NCBI GenBank assembly: GCA_964472905.1
Contig: CAYYMI010000025.1
Span: 1 to 36,225 of the forward strand
Direction: 5' to 3'
Length of the DNA stretch: 36,225 nt
Origin: Hellea sp964472905
GTDB lineage: Bacteria > Pseudomonadota > Alphaproteobacteria > Caulobacterales > Maricaulaceae
Shown: positions 7,414 through 14,928 of the stretch, one piece after another
Layout of the letters: each line of letters begins with the position of its first letter
Position numbering within the stretch: position 1 is the first letter of the stretch
Made by a program: the position numbers and the translations under genes
The notes under the pieces: model-generated
What the model was told of the DNA's origin: nothing
The model's input: the letters and a program-made list of their open reading frames with translations, nothing else
Database searches by the model: none

Positions 7414-9219
7414 ATGAGTACGCAGAAAAATATTCGCAACTTTTCAATCGTGGCCCATATCGATCATGGAAAATCGACGCTCGCTGATCGTCTGATATCT
7501 GTCACGGGCGGATTATCCGACCGTGAGATGAGCGAACAAGTTCTCGACAATATGGATATTGAAAAAGAACGCGGCATTACCATCAAGGCCCAAACGGTTC
7601 GGCTTGAATATAAAGCTAAAAATGAAGAGACTTATATTCTCAATCTCATGGATACGCCGGGCCATGTCGATTTTGCCTATGAGGTTTCGCGCAGCCTCTC
7701 GGCTTGTGAAGGCTCCATTCTTGTTGTTGATGCCAGCCAAGGTGTGGAAGCCCAGACGCTCGCCAATGTCTATCAGGCCATTGAGCATGATCATGAAATT
7801 GTCCCCGTCCTCAATAAGATAGATCTGCCCGCCGCCGAACCCGAGCGCGTGCGTGCGCAAATCGAGGAAGTTATTGGCATCGATGCCAGCGAAGCCATAG
7901 AGTGCTCAGCGAAATCCGGCATCGGCATTGAAGAAGTTCTAGAGGCCATATGCGAAAAACTTCCTGCCCCAATAGAAGGTGACCCCAAAGCCCCTTTAAA
8001 GGCCATGCTCGTTGATGCCTGGTATGACACCTATATGGGCGTGGTTGTTCTCTTCCGCGTGATTGAAGGCACCGTCAAAAAGGCTATGCGAATTCGCACC
8101 ATGAATACGGGCGCTAGCTATACGGTCGACAAAGTTGGTTATTTCCTGCCCAAACCAACAGATACGGATAGTATTGGCCCCGGCGAAGTAGGTTTCTTGA
8201 CAGCTTCTATCAAAGATGTCGCCGACGCGGCGGTGGGCGATACCATCACTGAAGATAAGCGCCCAACGGAAACGCCTCTGGAAGGTTTTAAACCTGCTCA
8301 GCCCGTTGTCTTTTGCGGAATCTTCCCTGTTGATGCCGCTGACTTTGAAGACCTGCGCGCCGCAATGGGACGCCTGCGTCTGAACGATGCCAGCTTTAGT
8401 TATGAGATGGAAACCTCGGCCGCGCTCGGCTTTGGGTTTCGATGCGGCTTTTTAGGTTTGCTGCATTTGGAAATCATCCAAGAACGGCTCGAGCGTGAAT
8501 TTGATCTCGACCTTATCACGACGGCGCCTTCTGTTGTTTATACGCTGCAAATGCGCGACGGCACGGATATGCAGCTGCATAATCCCGCCGATATGCCGGA
8601 CGTTATGAAGATCGAATATATTGAAGAACCGTGGATTAAGGCCACTATCATGACGCCCGATGATTATCTGGGCGGGATTTTAAAGCTTTGCCAAGATAGG
8701 CGCGGCATTCAAACCAATCTGTCTTATGTCGGCTCGCGCGCCATGGTCGAATATGAGCTACCGCTCAACGAAGTTGTCTTCGATTTTTATGACCGGTTGA
8801 AATCTGTCTCCAAAGGCTACGCCTCATTTGATTACCAATCCATTGGCCTTAAAGAAGGCGATCTCGTCAAGATGAGTATTCTGGTTAATAGCGATCCCGT
8901 CGACGCGCTGTCTATGCTGGTTCACCGTAATAATGCCGAGTCTCGCGGGCGGCAAATGTGCGAACGGCTCAAAGACCTTATCCCGCGGCATCTTTTCAAA
9001 ATACCTGTTCAAGCCGCAATTGGCGGGCGCATCATTGCGCGCGAAACCATTGCCGCCATGCGCAAAGACGTAACGGCGAAATGTTATGGCGGCGACGCCT
9101 CGCGCAAGCGCAAGCTTTTAGATAAGCAGAAAAAAGGGAAGAAACGCATGCGCCAATTCGGCAAAGTCGAAATCCCGCAAGAAGCCTTTATCGCCGCCCT
9201 CAAAATGGATGATAACTAA
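7414..9219 (+). CDS. lepA: elongation factor 4 (LepA), ribosome back-translocating GTPase
   Basis: LepA/EF4 is a translational GTPase that acts on stalled or mis-translocated ribosomes and is known to help initiation and 30S assembly. The 601-residue length is the family norm. G motifs are clear: AHIDHGKST (G1), RGITI (G2), DTPGH (G3), NKIDLP (G4) and SAKSG (G5). Domain II, the EF-G-like domains (YEMETSAALGFGFRCGFLG) and the LepA-specific C-terminal domain ending GKKRMRQFGKVEIPQEAF all follow. A TTG at 7378 is in frame, but the ATG at 7414 starts the canonical MSTQKNIRNFSIVAHIDHGK and is chosen. The next gene starts on the last base of the stop codon. Confidence 0.97.
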   Translation: MSTQKNIRNFSIVAHIDHGKSTLADRLISVTGGLSDREMSEQVLDNMDIEKERGITIKAQTVRLEYKAKNEETYILNLMDTPGHVDFAYEVSRSLSACEGSILVVDASQGVEAQTLANVYQAIEHDHEIVPVLNKIDLPAAEPERVRAQIEEVIGIDASEAIECSAKSGIGIEEVLEAICEKLPAPIEGDPKAPLKAMLVDAWYDTYMGVVVLFRVIEGTVKKAMRIRTMNTGASYTVDKVGYFLPKPTDTDSIGPGEVGFLTASIKDVADAAVGDTITEDKRPTETPLEGFKPAQPVVFCGIFPVDAADFEDLRAAMGRLRLNDASFSYEMETSAALGFGFRCGFLGLLHLEIIQERLEREFDLDLITTAPSVVYTLQMRDGTDMQLHNPADMPDVMKIEYIEEPWIKATIMTPDDYLGGILKLCQDRRGIQTNLSYVGSRAMVEYELPLNEVVFDFYDRLKSVSKGYASFDYQSIGLKEGDLVKMSILVNSDPVDALSMLVHRNNAESRGRQMCERLKDLIPRHLFKIPVQAAIGGRIIARETIAAMRKDVTAKCYGGDASRKRKLLDKQKKGKKRMRQFGKVEIPQEAFIAALKMDDN

Positions 9220-9395
9220 TGGCAGTGACATTTAGAACAGGCATTGTTGTGCGCTTAAATAGCGGCGGCCCTAAAATGACGGCGTTGTCGGATGAAACCA
9301 ATGGTAAAATTTCCTGCCAATGGTTTGATCGCAACGGGAAAATGCACAAAGCAGATTTTGACGCGGCGGCGTTATCTGAATTTAAAAAAGCCTAA
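9219..9395 (+). CDS. YodC-like small protein (DUF2158)
   Basis: This 58-residue protein begins MAVTFRTGIVVRLNSGGPKM and contains the family hallmarks L-x-SGGPKMT and CQWFD. DUF2158 (E. coli YodC) proteins are about 60 residues, cytoplasmic and of unknown role; an SH3-like fold with a conserved Cys-Gln-Trp-Phe motif is typical. The ATG overlaps the lepA stop by one base (TAATG), so translation is probably coupled to lepA and the two are co-transcribed. It converges with the cytochrome gene, whose stop is 11 bases away. It is shorter than common ORF cut-offs and easily missed. Confidence 0.8.
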   Translation: MAVTFRTGIVVRLNSGGPKMTALSDETNGKISCQWFDRNGKMHKADFDAAALSEFKKA

Positions 9396-9406
9396 TGGGA
9401 TAGCGA

Positions 9407-10522
9407 TTATTCGCAGCCCCCAGTCATATCCGATATCCAATCGGTTATCAATTTTACCCCTTCGTCATGCACAAGACTACGGCCAAGTTCTGGCATCATG
9501 GCGCTGGGGTCGCGCGTTTCCATACGGTAGAGAAAAATAGAATTGTCAGGCTCGCCCGGGGTAATGTCATATTTGCGGCCGCCTGTCCCGCTCCCGGCCG
9601 CGACAGCATTTTTACAAATGCCTAGATGCGGCTGGCTTTCATTGTCTGGATTTAAATGCAGGCCTGACGTATCGGCAGGGCCAACAGGATTATGACAATG
9701 CGCGCAATTTATATCCAAATAGGCCCGCGCGCGGGCATCCAATGCAGCATCTTGATTATTCCAAATCGCAGCTTGAGGACGCAGCTCTGGCACAGCTGAT
9801 AAATAGCCTAATTCAAGCCATTTATCGATCTGGTTCATAGAGCCATGCGCATAAGTATATACACCGTTTAAATGACGGGCTTTGGGGCCAATGGGTTTTA
9901 ACTCACGCGTTGTATTATTCTGCGCATGACAGCCTGCACATTGATTGATGTTAGGCACAAGATAGGAAAAGTCTGTTTTTCGGCCAGCCTCCTTAAGCGT
10001 TAGGGTTTTTAAATCGCCTATACGGGTCAGCTTCGCGTCTGATTGATCTTCATTCCACACATAAGATAAAGGCTCCCACCCAGCTTCGCGGTGAACCAAA
10101 AGCCGTGTTTCAATCAGATGATGATTGGCAAGAGCTAGGCCCTTTTGTTGTGTCACGGGTTGTAAATCATCCGTCTTTTTAACCTTTCCATCTGGCGCCG
10201 ATGGATAATAAAAGGTTTTGGAAATAATAGTGCCAATTGGAAAATTCAATATGTCAGTTGAGTTATATTCCACTCGCCCCTCTTTCATCCATATTGTTCG
10301 CAGTTTATGCGCATAATCAGTGAAAAGCGGGGTATTTAAGCTATAGGGCAAAACGTCTTGCCCTAAATTTAAGGAACCGTCTCTAACGTCCATAAGACCC
10401 CACTCGCTGAGACGTACAGGGTTATCTATGGCATAGAAAACAGGCTTAGCCTTGGACCGCTCCGCGCACCCCGAAAGCAAACTCAAAAAAATAGCCGCCG
10501 CTATGACAGCTCTTATCATCAT
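9407..10522 (-). CDS. SO2930-type diheme c-type cytochrome lipoprotein (HNE_0200 family)
   Basis: This exported diheme protein forms a conserved two-gene pair with the beta-helix protein just upstream. It has 371 residues. An N-terminal lipoprotein signal peptide ends LSGC with the lipidated Cys at 19. Two c-heme sites CxxCH occur: CAGCH at 195-199 and CAHCH at 273-277, the second in the family-like context DINCAHCHNPVGPADTSGL. The downstream part (LGICKNAVAAGSGTGG, PGEPDNSIFLYRM, MMPELGR) resembles the C-terminal region of cytochrome-like proteins in which a Met may be a distal ligand. Its ATG overlaps the stop of the beta-helix gene (ATGA), so the two are translationally coupled. Role is unknown for the family; electron transfer in the periplasm or at a membrane surface is inferred from the hemes only. 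Confidence 0.85.
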   Translation of the reverse strand: MMIRAVIAAAIFLSLLSGCAERSKAKPVFYAIDNPVRLSEWGLMDVRDGSLNLGQDVLPYSLNTPLFTDYAHKLRTIWMKEGRVEYNSTDILNFPIGTIISKTFYYPSAPDGKVKKTDDLQPVTQQKGLALANHHLIETRLLVHREAGWEPLSYVWNEDQSDAKLTRIGDLKTLTLKEAGRKTDFSYLVPNINQCAGCHAQNNTTRELKPIGPKARHLNGVYTYAHGSMNQIDKWLELGYLSAVPELRPQAAIWNNQDAALDARARAYLDINCAHCHNPVGPADTSGLHLNPDNESQPHLGICKNAVAAGSGTGGRKYDITPGEPDNSIFLYRMETRDPSAMMPELGRSLVHDEGVKLITDWISDMTGGCE

Positions 10523-11733
10523 CCGTTATGCGCAAGCTTTACGGGGGTGAGCTTTTCAATGTCGCAAGTGAAGATATCTTCAACCCTTGGGTTTTTATTT
10601 TTATTGGGCATGTCGGCATTTAAGACTTCGGCCCCCTCTTGATCGATACATATTTTGGGGTCAGCAATATCAACATTCTTATAACCATCCCATAAAACAT
10701 GGGGGAAACGTCCTTTTAATCCGAACATCATGGTCTTTAAGGCTTTCAAATCCAAACCGTCTGGTTTGGTGCCGCCGCCTGATAAATTATTACCATGAAT
10801 ACTAATCTGCTCCGGATAAGGATCAAAGGCCTCCTCCATACCATTGGGCGCATTATCAGATGTGAAAACGGAGGAGATAATAATATTAGCGGTATTATTA
10901 TCCCGGATATTATTATTGAAAACTTCAATCCGGTCATGAGAATTTATAACAATGCCCGACCCTGCCGGAACAGCGGCAACAGGCGTGCCTTTATGCCCAA
11001 AATTGCGGGTATTATTTTCGTAAACCTCATTCTCATAAACCCGCACATCAGAGCCATATTGGGTCAGGTTCGGCATATTAAACACAAGAATACCGCCCGT
11101 ATTGTTCACCGTGACATTATTATAGACATCGGCATGTTGCGTATTTTCAATTTCAATACCGGCCACATTATATTCGGCGCGGCTATTACGAACGATAACG
11201 TTTTTCGACTGGCCTACATAAATGCCCGCATCAGCAGCCGCAATCGCAACGCAGCCTTCGATTAAAACATTTGTGGTTTGGACGGGATAAAGACCATAGG
11301 CTCCATTTTTTGTATCAGGTCCGTTTGTCCATTCTGTGCGCACATTTCTAAAGACGATATTATCACCTTCATTGACTTTAATGGCGTCACCAACCGTATC
11401 CTCAATTGCGATATCTTCTATGGTGAAATTTGAAGCCGTCACGAGCAAACCTTCTGCCCCGCTCACTTGTCCTTTAAAGCTGAGCACTGTTTTATCCATA
11501 CCAGCTCCGCGTATGGTCACATCGTCAACGGTCAGGCTAAGGCTACGGTCAAAATTATAGGTACCTTCGGGAACCTTAATCACATCACCCGGTTTGGCAT
11601 CAATAAGTTGGGTTAAGAGTTTTTCCTGATAGGAGGATGTCTCAAGAGCGCTATCTGATTTTAACTGGGTATTCCCGCAAGATACTAAAATCAAAGCCGA
11701 GATTAACGCGGATCCTATATATAAATTTTTCAT
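10519..11733 (-). CDS. parallel beta-helix repeat lipoprotein (TIGR03805-like)
   Basis: This is the upstream member of the beta-helix/diheme cytochrome pair. From the ATG at 11733 it has 404 residues. A lipoprotein signal ends LVSCGN, so lipidation is expected at Cys19. A right-handed parallel beta-helix follows, with repeats rich in NN and V-x-N-N (DAGIYVGQSKNVIVRN, AGIEIENTQHADVYNNVTV, GGILVFNMPNL). The segment NGAYGLYPVQTTNVLIEG is characteristic of the family as I remember it. The ATG at 11733 is chosen over an upstream in-frame start because AGGAGG lies five bases before it and the signal peptide then begins MKNLYIGSALISALIL. Beta-helix folds often bind or cleave polysaccharides, but no catalytic residues can be assigned here. 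Confidence 0.85.
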   Translation of the reverse strand: MKNLYIGSALISALILVSCGNTQLKSDSALETSSYQEKLLTQLIDAKPGDVIKVPEGTYNFDRSLSLTVDDVTIRGAGMDKTVLSFKGQVSGAEGLLVTASNFTIEDIAIEDTVGDAIKVNEGDNIVFRNVRTEWTNGPDTKNGAYGLYPVQTTNVLIEGCVAIAAADAGIYVGQSKNVIVRNSRAEYNVAGIEIENTQHADVYNNVTVNNTGGILVFNMPNLTQYGSDVRVYENEVYENNTRNFGHKGTPVAAVPAGSGIVINSHDRIEVFNNNIRDNNTANIIISSVFTSDNAPNGMEEAFDPYPEQISIHGNNLSGGGTKPDGLDLKALKTMMFGLKGRFPHVLWDGYKNVDIADPKICIDQEGAEVLNADMPNKNKNPRVEDIFTCDIEKLTPVKLAHNG

Positions 11734-11738
11734 AATAT

Positions 11739-11744
11739 CCTCCT
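11739..11744 (-). promoter_or_regulatory. strong ribosome binding site of the beta-helix gene
   Basis: Minus-strand AGGAGG five bases before the ATG at 11733. It fixes the start and excludes the 15-residue N-terminal extension. Confidence 0.75.
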
Positions 11745-11806
11745 GCCTAAAAAGTGACGTCTTTTTAGAATTAGTCAAGGATGAGATTTATAGCATTAGA
11801 ATTGAT

Positions 11807-11835
11807 TTGGCTCTTACCTTTGGGCAGGCTAATGA
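11807..11835 (+). promoter_or_regulatory. candidate sigma70-type promoter for the M1 aminopeptidase gene
   Basis: TTGGCT (11807-11812) and TAATGA (11830-11835) are separated by 17 bases and lie 28 bases upstream of the ATG at 11863. The match to consensus is partial and the call is by eye only. The gap is shared with the divergent beta-helix operon. Confidence 0.25.
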
Positions 11836-11862
11836 GACGAAACATAAATATAAAAGTATGTT

Positions 11863-14601
11863 ATGACCCTTATCCATAATATTGCCCTCGTGGGCGCGCT
11901 CTGTTTGACCCTGACAGCTTGTGAAGAAGCCACCCTAAAATCTGAAACCGATGAGCCGGAAACGGCAGCTATCTTTCGCATTGATGAAACGCCGCATGCC
12001 CAACTTTCAGGCAATGTCATTCCGCAAGCTTACCGCCTCGATATGCGTATGAACCCTGATGATGACGGGTTTAGCGGACTTGTCGAAATAGACGTCGATA
12101 TTCAAAAACCCACCGATAAAATCTGGATGCACGGCAAACATATGACCGTATCCTCTGCCGTGGCTCTCATTGACGGCGCTGAAATTCCGCTAAATTTTAC
12201 GGAAATGCCTCATCAGAGCGCTCCGTCAGGGATTGCTAATCTATCGTCTGATAAGGTTTTAAGCGCAGGCAAGGCCACATTGAAAATCGCCTATGAGACA
12301 CCTTATAACCAAGCGTTAAATTCAGCCTATCAAGTCAAGCGGAATGGCGAAGGCTATATCGTCACCCAGTTCGAACCCCTAGGCGCGCGCGAAGCTTTTC
12401 CGAGCTTCGATGAGCCGAAATATAAAGTGCCATTCACCCTCTCTATTACCGCGCCCGCAGATGATTTTGTCTATGCCAATACACCTGAAACCCAAACAAC
12501 CGAGCTAGATGATGGCTGGGTCAAGCATGACTTTGCTACCACCCGCCCGCTCCCGACTTATCTCGTTGCCTTTGGGGCCGGGCCTTATGATGTTGTTGAT
12601 TTCGGCGATATCCCGCCCAATGATATTCGTAAGCGGCCAATTAGGCTCCGCGGGATAGCGTCCAAAGGTGAAGGCATTCGGATGACCTACGCTTTGGCCA
12701 ATACGGACGGTATCCTCACAGCGCTTGAAGGTTATTTCGGTACGGAATACCCTTATGAAAAACTCGACCTCATCGCCGCGCCTAATTATGCCTTTGGCGC
12801 GATGGAAAATCCTGGCGCGATTGTCTACCGAGAATCGCTACTACTCCTTGATGAAAATGCCCCGCTGTCACAAAAACGCGCCTATGCAAGGGTTCACGCC
12901 CACGAGCTCGCCCATCAATGGTTTGGCAATTTGGTCACCCCCGTCTGGTGGGAAGATATCTGGCTCAATGAAGCCTTCGCCACATGGATGGGTAATAAAA
13001 GTCTGACCTTATGGAGGCCAGACGGCAATTTTGATAATGTTACGCTTAACGCCTCCCTCGGGGCCATGAATATTGATACGCTCGCGACCACACGGAAAGT
13101 GCGAGAACCCTTAGAGCGCTCCGAAAATGTGATGGATCAATTTGACGGTATTACATACCGCAAAGGTGGCGGCGTGCTGTCTATGATTGAAAGCTTTCTC
13201 GGTGAAGATAAATTTCGCGATGGTGTGCGTCTTCATATGAAGCGCTATGCCGACGGCGTCGCGACAGGCGATGACTTTTTTCAATCTATCGCTGATGGGT
13301 CAGACAATGCCGATGTCGTCCCCGCCATGAAAAGCTTTGTCGATCAAGCTGGATTGCCATTAGTCTATGCGAATATGAAATGCGAGACCGAGGCTGTCGA
13401 GATCGAGGGCTTAAGCGAGCTTGATTTCGCGCAATTACGCTACGCACCGTTAGGGTCAAAAACGCAGCAAGGTCAAAGCTGGCAAATACCTGTTTGCGCA
13501 AAATTTGGTTATGGCGATGATACCGTCAAACAATGTACTTTAATGACAGATAAGAGAGCCACAATTATTCCCAATCATGACAGCGGGAAATGCGCAGATT
13601 GGGTAACTTTGAACGCAGACGGGGCAGGTTATTACCGTTTCACAATGGAAAGCTATGAGTGGGAAAGGCTTTTATCAAATCTGGACAAACTCAACACCCG
13701 CGAGGTTCTGACCATTCAAGATAGTCTTCTAGCCGCATTTCGCGCTGGTGAGGTTGAAAGCTCTGTTATGGTCAAAGGCATGGAGGTCTTTGCCAAACAT
13801 CCCAATTACGAAGTTGCCTCGGATGCAGGCGACCTCCTTGGATTTATGGACAAGCACCTTAACGCCGATGATGATCTGGCCCGACTTGTTCAGGACATGT
13901 ACGCCGCACGCTATACGGCCACTGTCGGCACGGATACTATTGAAGGCAATTTATTAGTCCCCACTTTGGCCGCCAACCTTATTAATCGCGGACAAGATAA
14001 AGCCCTCGCCAAAGACTATGCCCAACGCGGGGCCTTTTATCTGGGCCTTAACGGTAAAACCAGTAAGAACGCGATCGAGTCTAATCTGCTCCGCCTCGGC
14101 TTGTCCGAAGCCATGAAAGCCCAGGGGGCTAAGGCTTTTGATCCGCTAATGGGCTTGGCGGAGCGCGGTTCGCCTTTTGAAAAAGGCGCAGCTATTTCTG
14201 CCTTAGCTTCCACAACGGATACGGCCATAGCGGCGAAACTCCGCAGCATAGCGCTTGCCGAAGACAGTCAGCTGACAGGTCGTCAATCCAATACCTTAAT
14301 TGCTGGATTGCTCAGCTCAAAATGGCACGGCGATGATACATGGGATTGGCTGAAAGATAATTTTGAAACCTTTGTATCGCGCAAAGTCCCAGATGTTAGG
14401 CTCGGCCGCATGCCGGGCTTTGCCAGCGGATTTTGCTCCTCTGACCGCCGCTCAGAAGTTTTGGAATTTTTTGAGAGTCAAGCCGCCATTATCCCCGGAT
14501 ATGAACGCAGCTTGAAACAGACAGTGGAAACGATTGAGCTCTGTACGGCGCTGAAAGAAGAAAAAGCTGAAGAGATGAGGCAGGCCTTGAAAGTCCGCTA
14601 A
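11863..14601 (+). CDS. M1 family zinc aminopeptidase, probable lipoprotein
   Basis: This zinc metallopeptidase removes N-terminal residues from peptides; here it is probably exported and lipid-anchored. The 912-residue protein starts with a lipoprotein signal (LCLTLTAC, Cys20). The substrate-anchoring GAMEN motif is at 312-316 and the zinc site HELAH at 347-351, with the third ligand E370 in WLNEAFATWMG. The N-terminal beta-saddle domain and the C-terminal helical ERAP1-like domain (about 560-912) give the length expected of the PepN/APN group. No clear ribosome binding site precedes the ATG at 11863; a two-codon frame (ATG TTA TGA) overlaps it. The gene stands alone between divergent and unrelated neighbours. 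A role in peptide scavenging is inferred. Confidence 0.92.
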   Translation: MTLIHNIALVGALCLTLTACEEATLKSETDEPETAAIFRIDETPHAQLSGNVIPQAYRLDMRMNPDDDGFSGLVEIDVDIQKPTDKIWMHGKHMTVSSAVALIDGAEIPLNFTEMPHQSAPSGIANLSSDKVLSAGKATLKIAYETPYNQALNSAYQVKRNGEGYIVTQFEPLGAREAFPSFDEPKYKVPFTLSITAPADDFVYANTPETQTTELDDGWVKHDFATTRPLPTYLVAFGAGPYDVVDFGDIPPNDIRKRPIRLRGIASKGEGIRMTYALANTDGILTALEGYFGTEYPYEKLDLIAAPNYAFGAMENPGAIVYRESLLLLDENAPLSQKRAYARVHAHELAHQWFGNLVTPVWWEDIWLNEAFATWMGNKSLTLWRPDGNFDNVTLNASLGAMNIDTLATTRKVREPLERSENVMDQFDGITYRKGGGVLSMIESFLGEDKFRDGVRLHMKRYADGVATGDDFFQSIADGSDNADVVPAMKSFVDQAGLPLVYANMKCETEAVEIEGLSELDFAQLRYAPLGSKTQQGQSWQIPVCAKFGYGDDTVKQCTLMTDKRATIIPNHDSGKCADWVTLNADGAGYYRFTMESYEWERLLSNLDKLNTREVLTIQDSLLAAFRAGEVESSVMVKGMEVFAKHPNYEVASDAGDLLGFMDKHLNADDDLARLVQDMYAARYTATVGTDTIEGNLLVPTLAANLINRGQDKALAKDYAQRGAFYLGLNGKTSKNAIESNLLRLGLSEAMKAQGAKAFDPLMGLAERGSPFEKGAAISALASTTDTAIAAKLRSIALAEDSQLTGRQSNTLIAGLLSSKWHGDDTWDWLKDNFETFVSRKVPDVRLGRMPGFASGFCSSDRRSEVLEFFESQAAIIPGYERSLKQTVETIELCTALKEEKAEEMRQALKVR

Positions 14602-14610
14602 CTTAATATT

Positions 14611-14626
14611 TGATTAGGCCTAATCA
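14611..14626. other. perfect 16-base palindrome after the aminopeptidase gene
   Basis: TGATTAGGCCTAATCA reads the same on both strands and begins ten bases after the stop at 14601. With no loop and no T tract it is a poor terminator and a better candidate operator for the helicase leader region. Confidence 0.4.
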
Positions 14627-14928
14627 TTAAATCTATCTTAGACAAGAAATGCTACCTATGAGTGTATAGTAAGTTTTAGCGTTTTCCTTAAGCTTACGAC
14701 CAGTGAGGCGGTTGAAAGACCGCTAAACCCATACATGTGTGGCCGCGTATGATCCCTTATTCGCCTAACGCGAAGTCGTACAACGTTATACATGTGTGCG
14801 GGGCAAGCATGTGTCTAAGATTAAAACGTTTAGCACTAAGACGTTTGACATTAGAGCTTAACACGCCTAACGCGCCTCAAAATATCTGACAATTATCTGG
14901 CTCAATCAGGGTCACCTGAAATGAGTTC
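14627..14928 (+). promoter_or_regulatory. repeat-rich leader region upstream of the DEAD-box helicase
   Basis: About 300 bases without a gene. It contains ATACATGTGTG at 14731-14741 and again at 14788-14798, with a third partial CATGTGT at 14808-14814. CGCCTAACGCG occurs at 14762-14772 and 14864-14874. A hairpin with arms GCGGT and ACCGC sits at 14708-14723. Cold-induced DEAD-box helicase genes commonly have long regulated 5' leaders, so a regulatory untranslated region is a reasonable inference. The transcription start is not known. Confidence 0.4.

Noticed and set aside
10795..11265. 156-codon plus-strand frame opposite the beta-helix gene
   Set aside because: Ile/Asn-rich antisense shadow of the NN-repeat beta-helix; the minus-strand gene has a strong ribosome binding site and lipobox.
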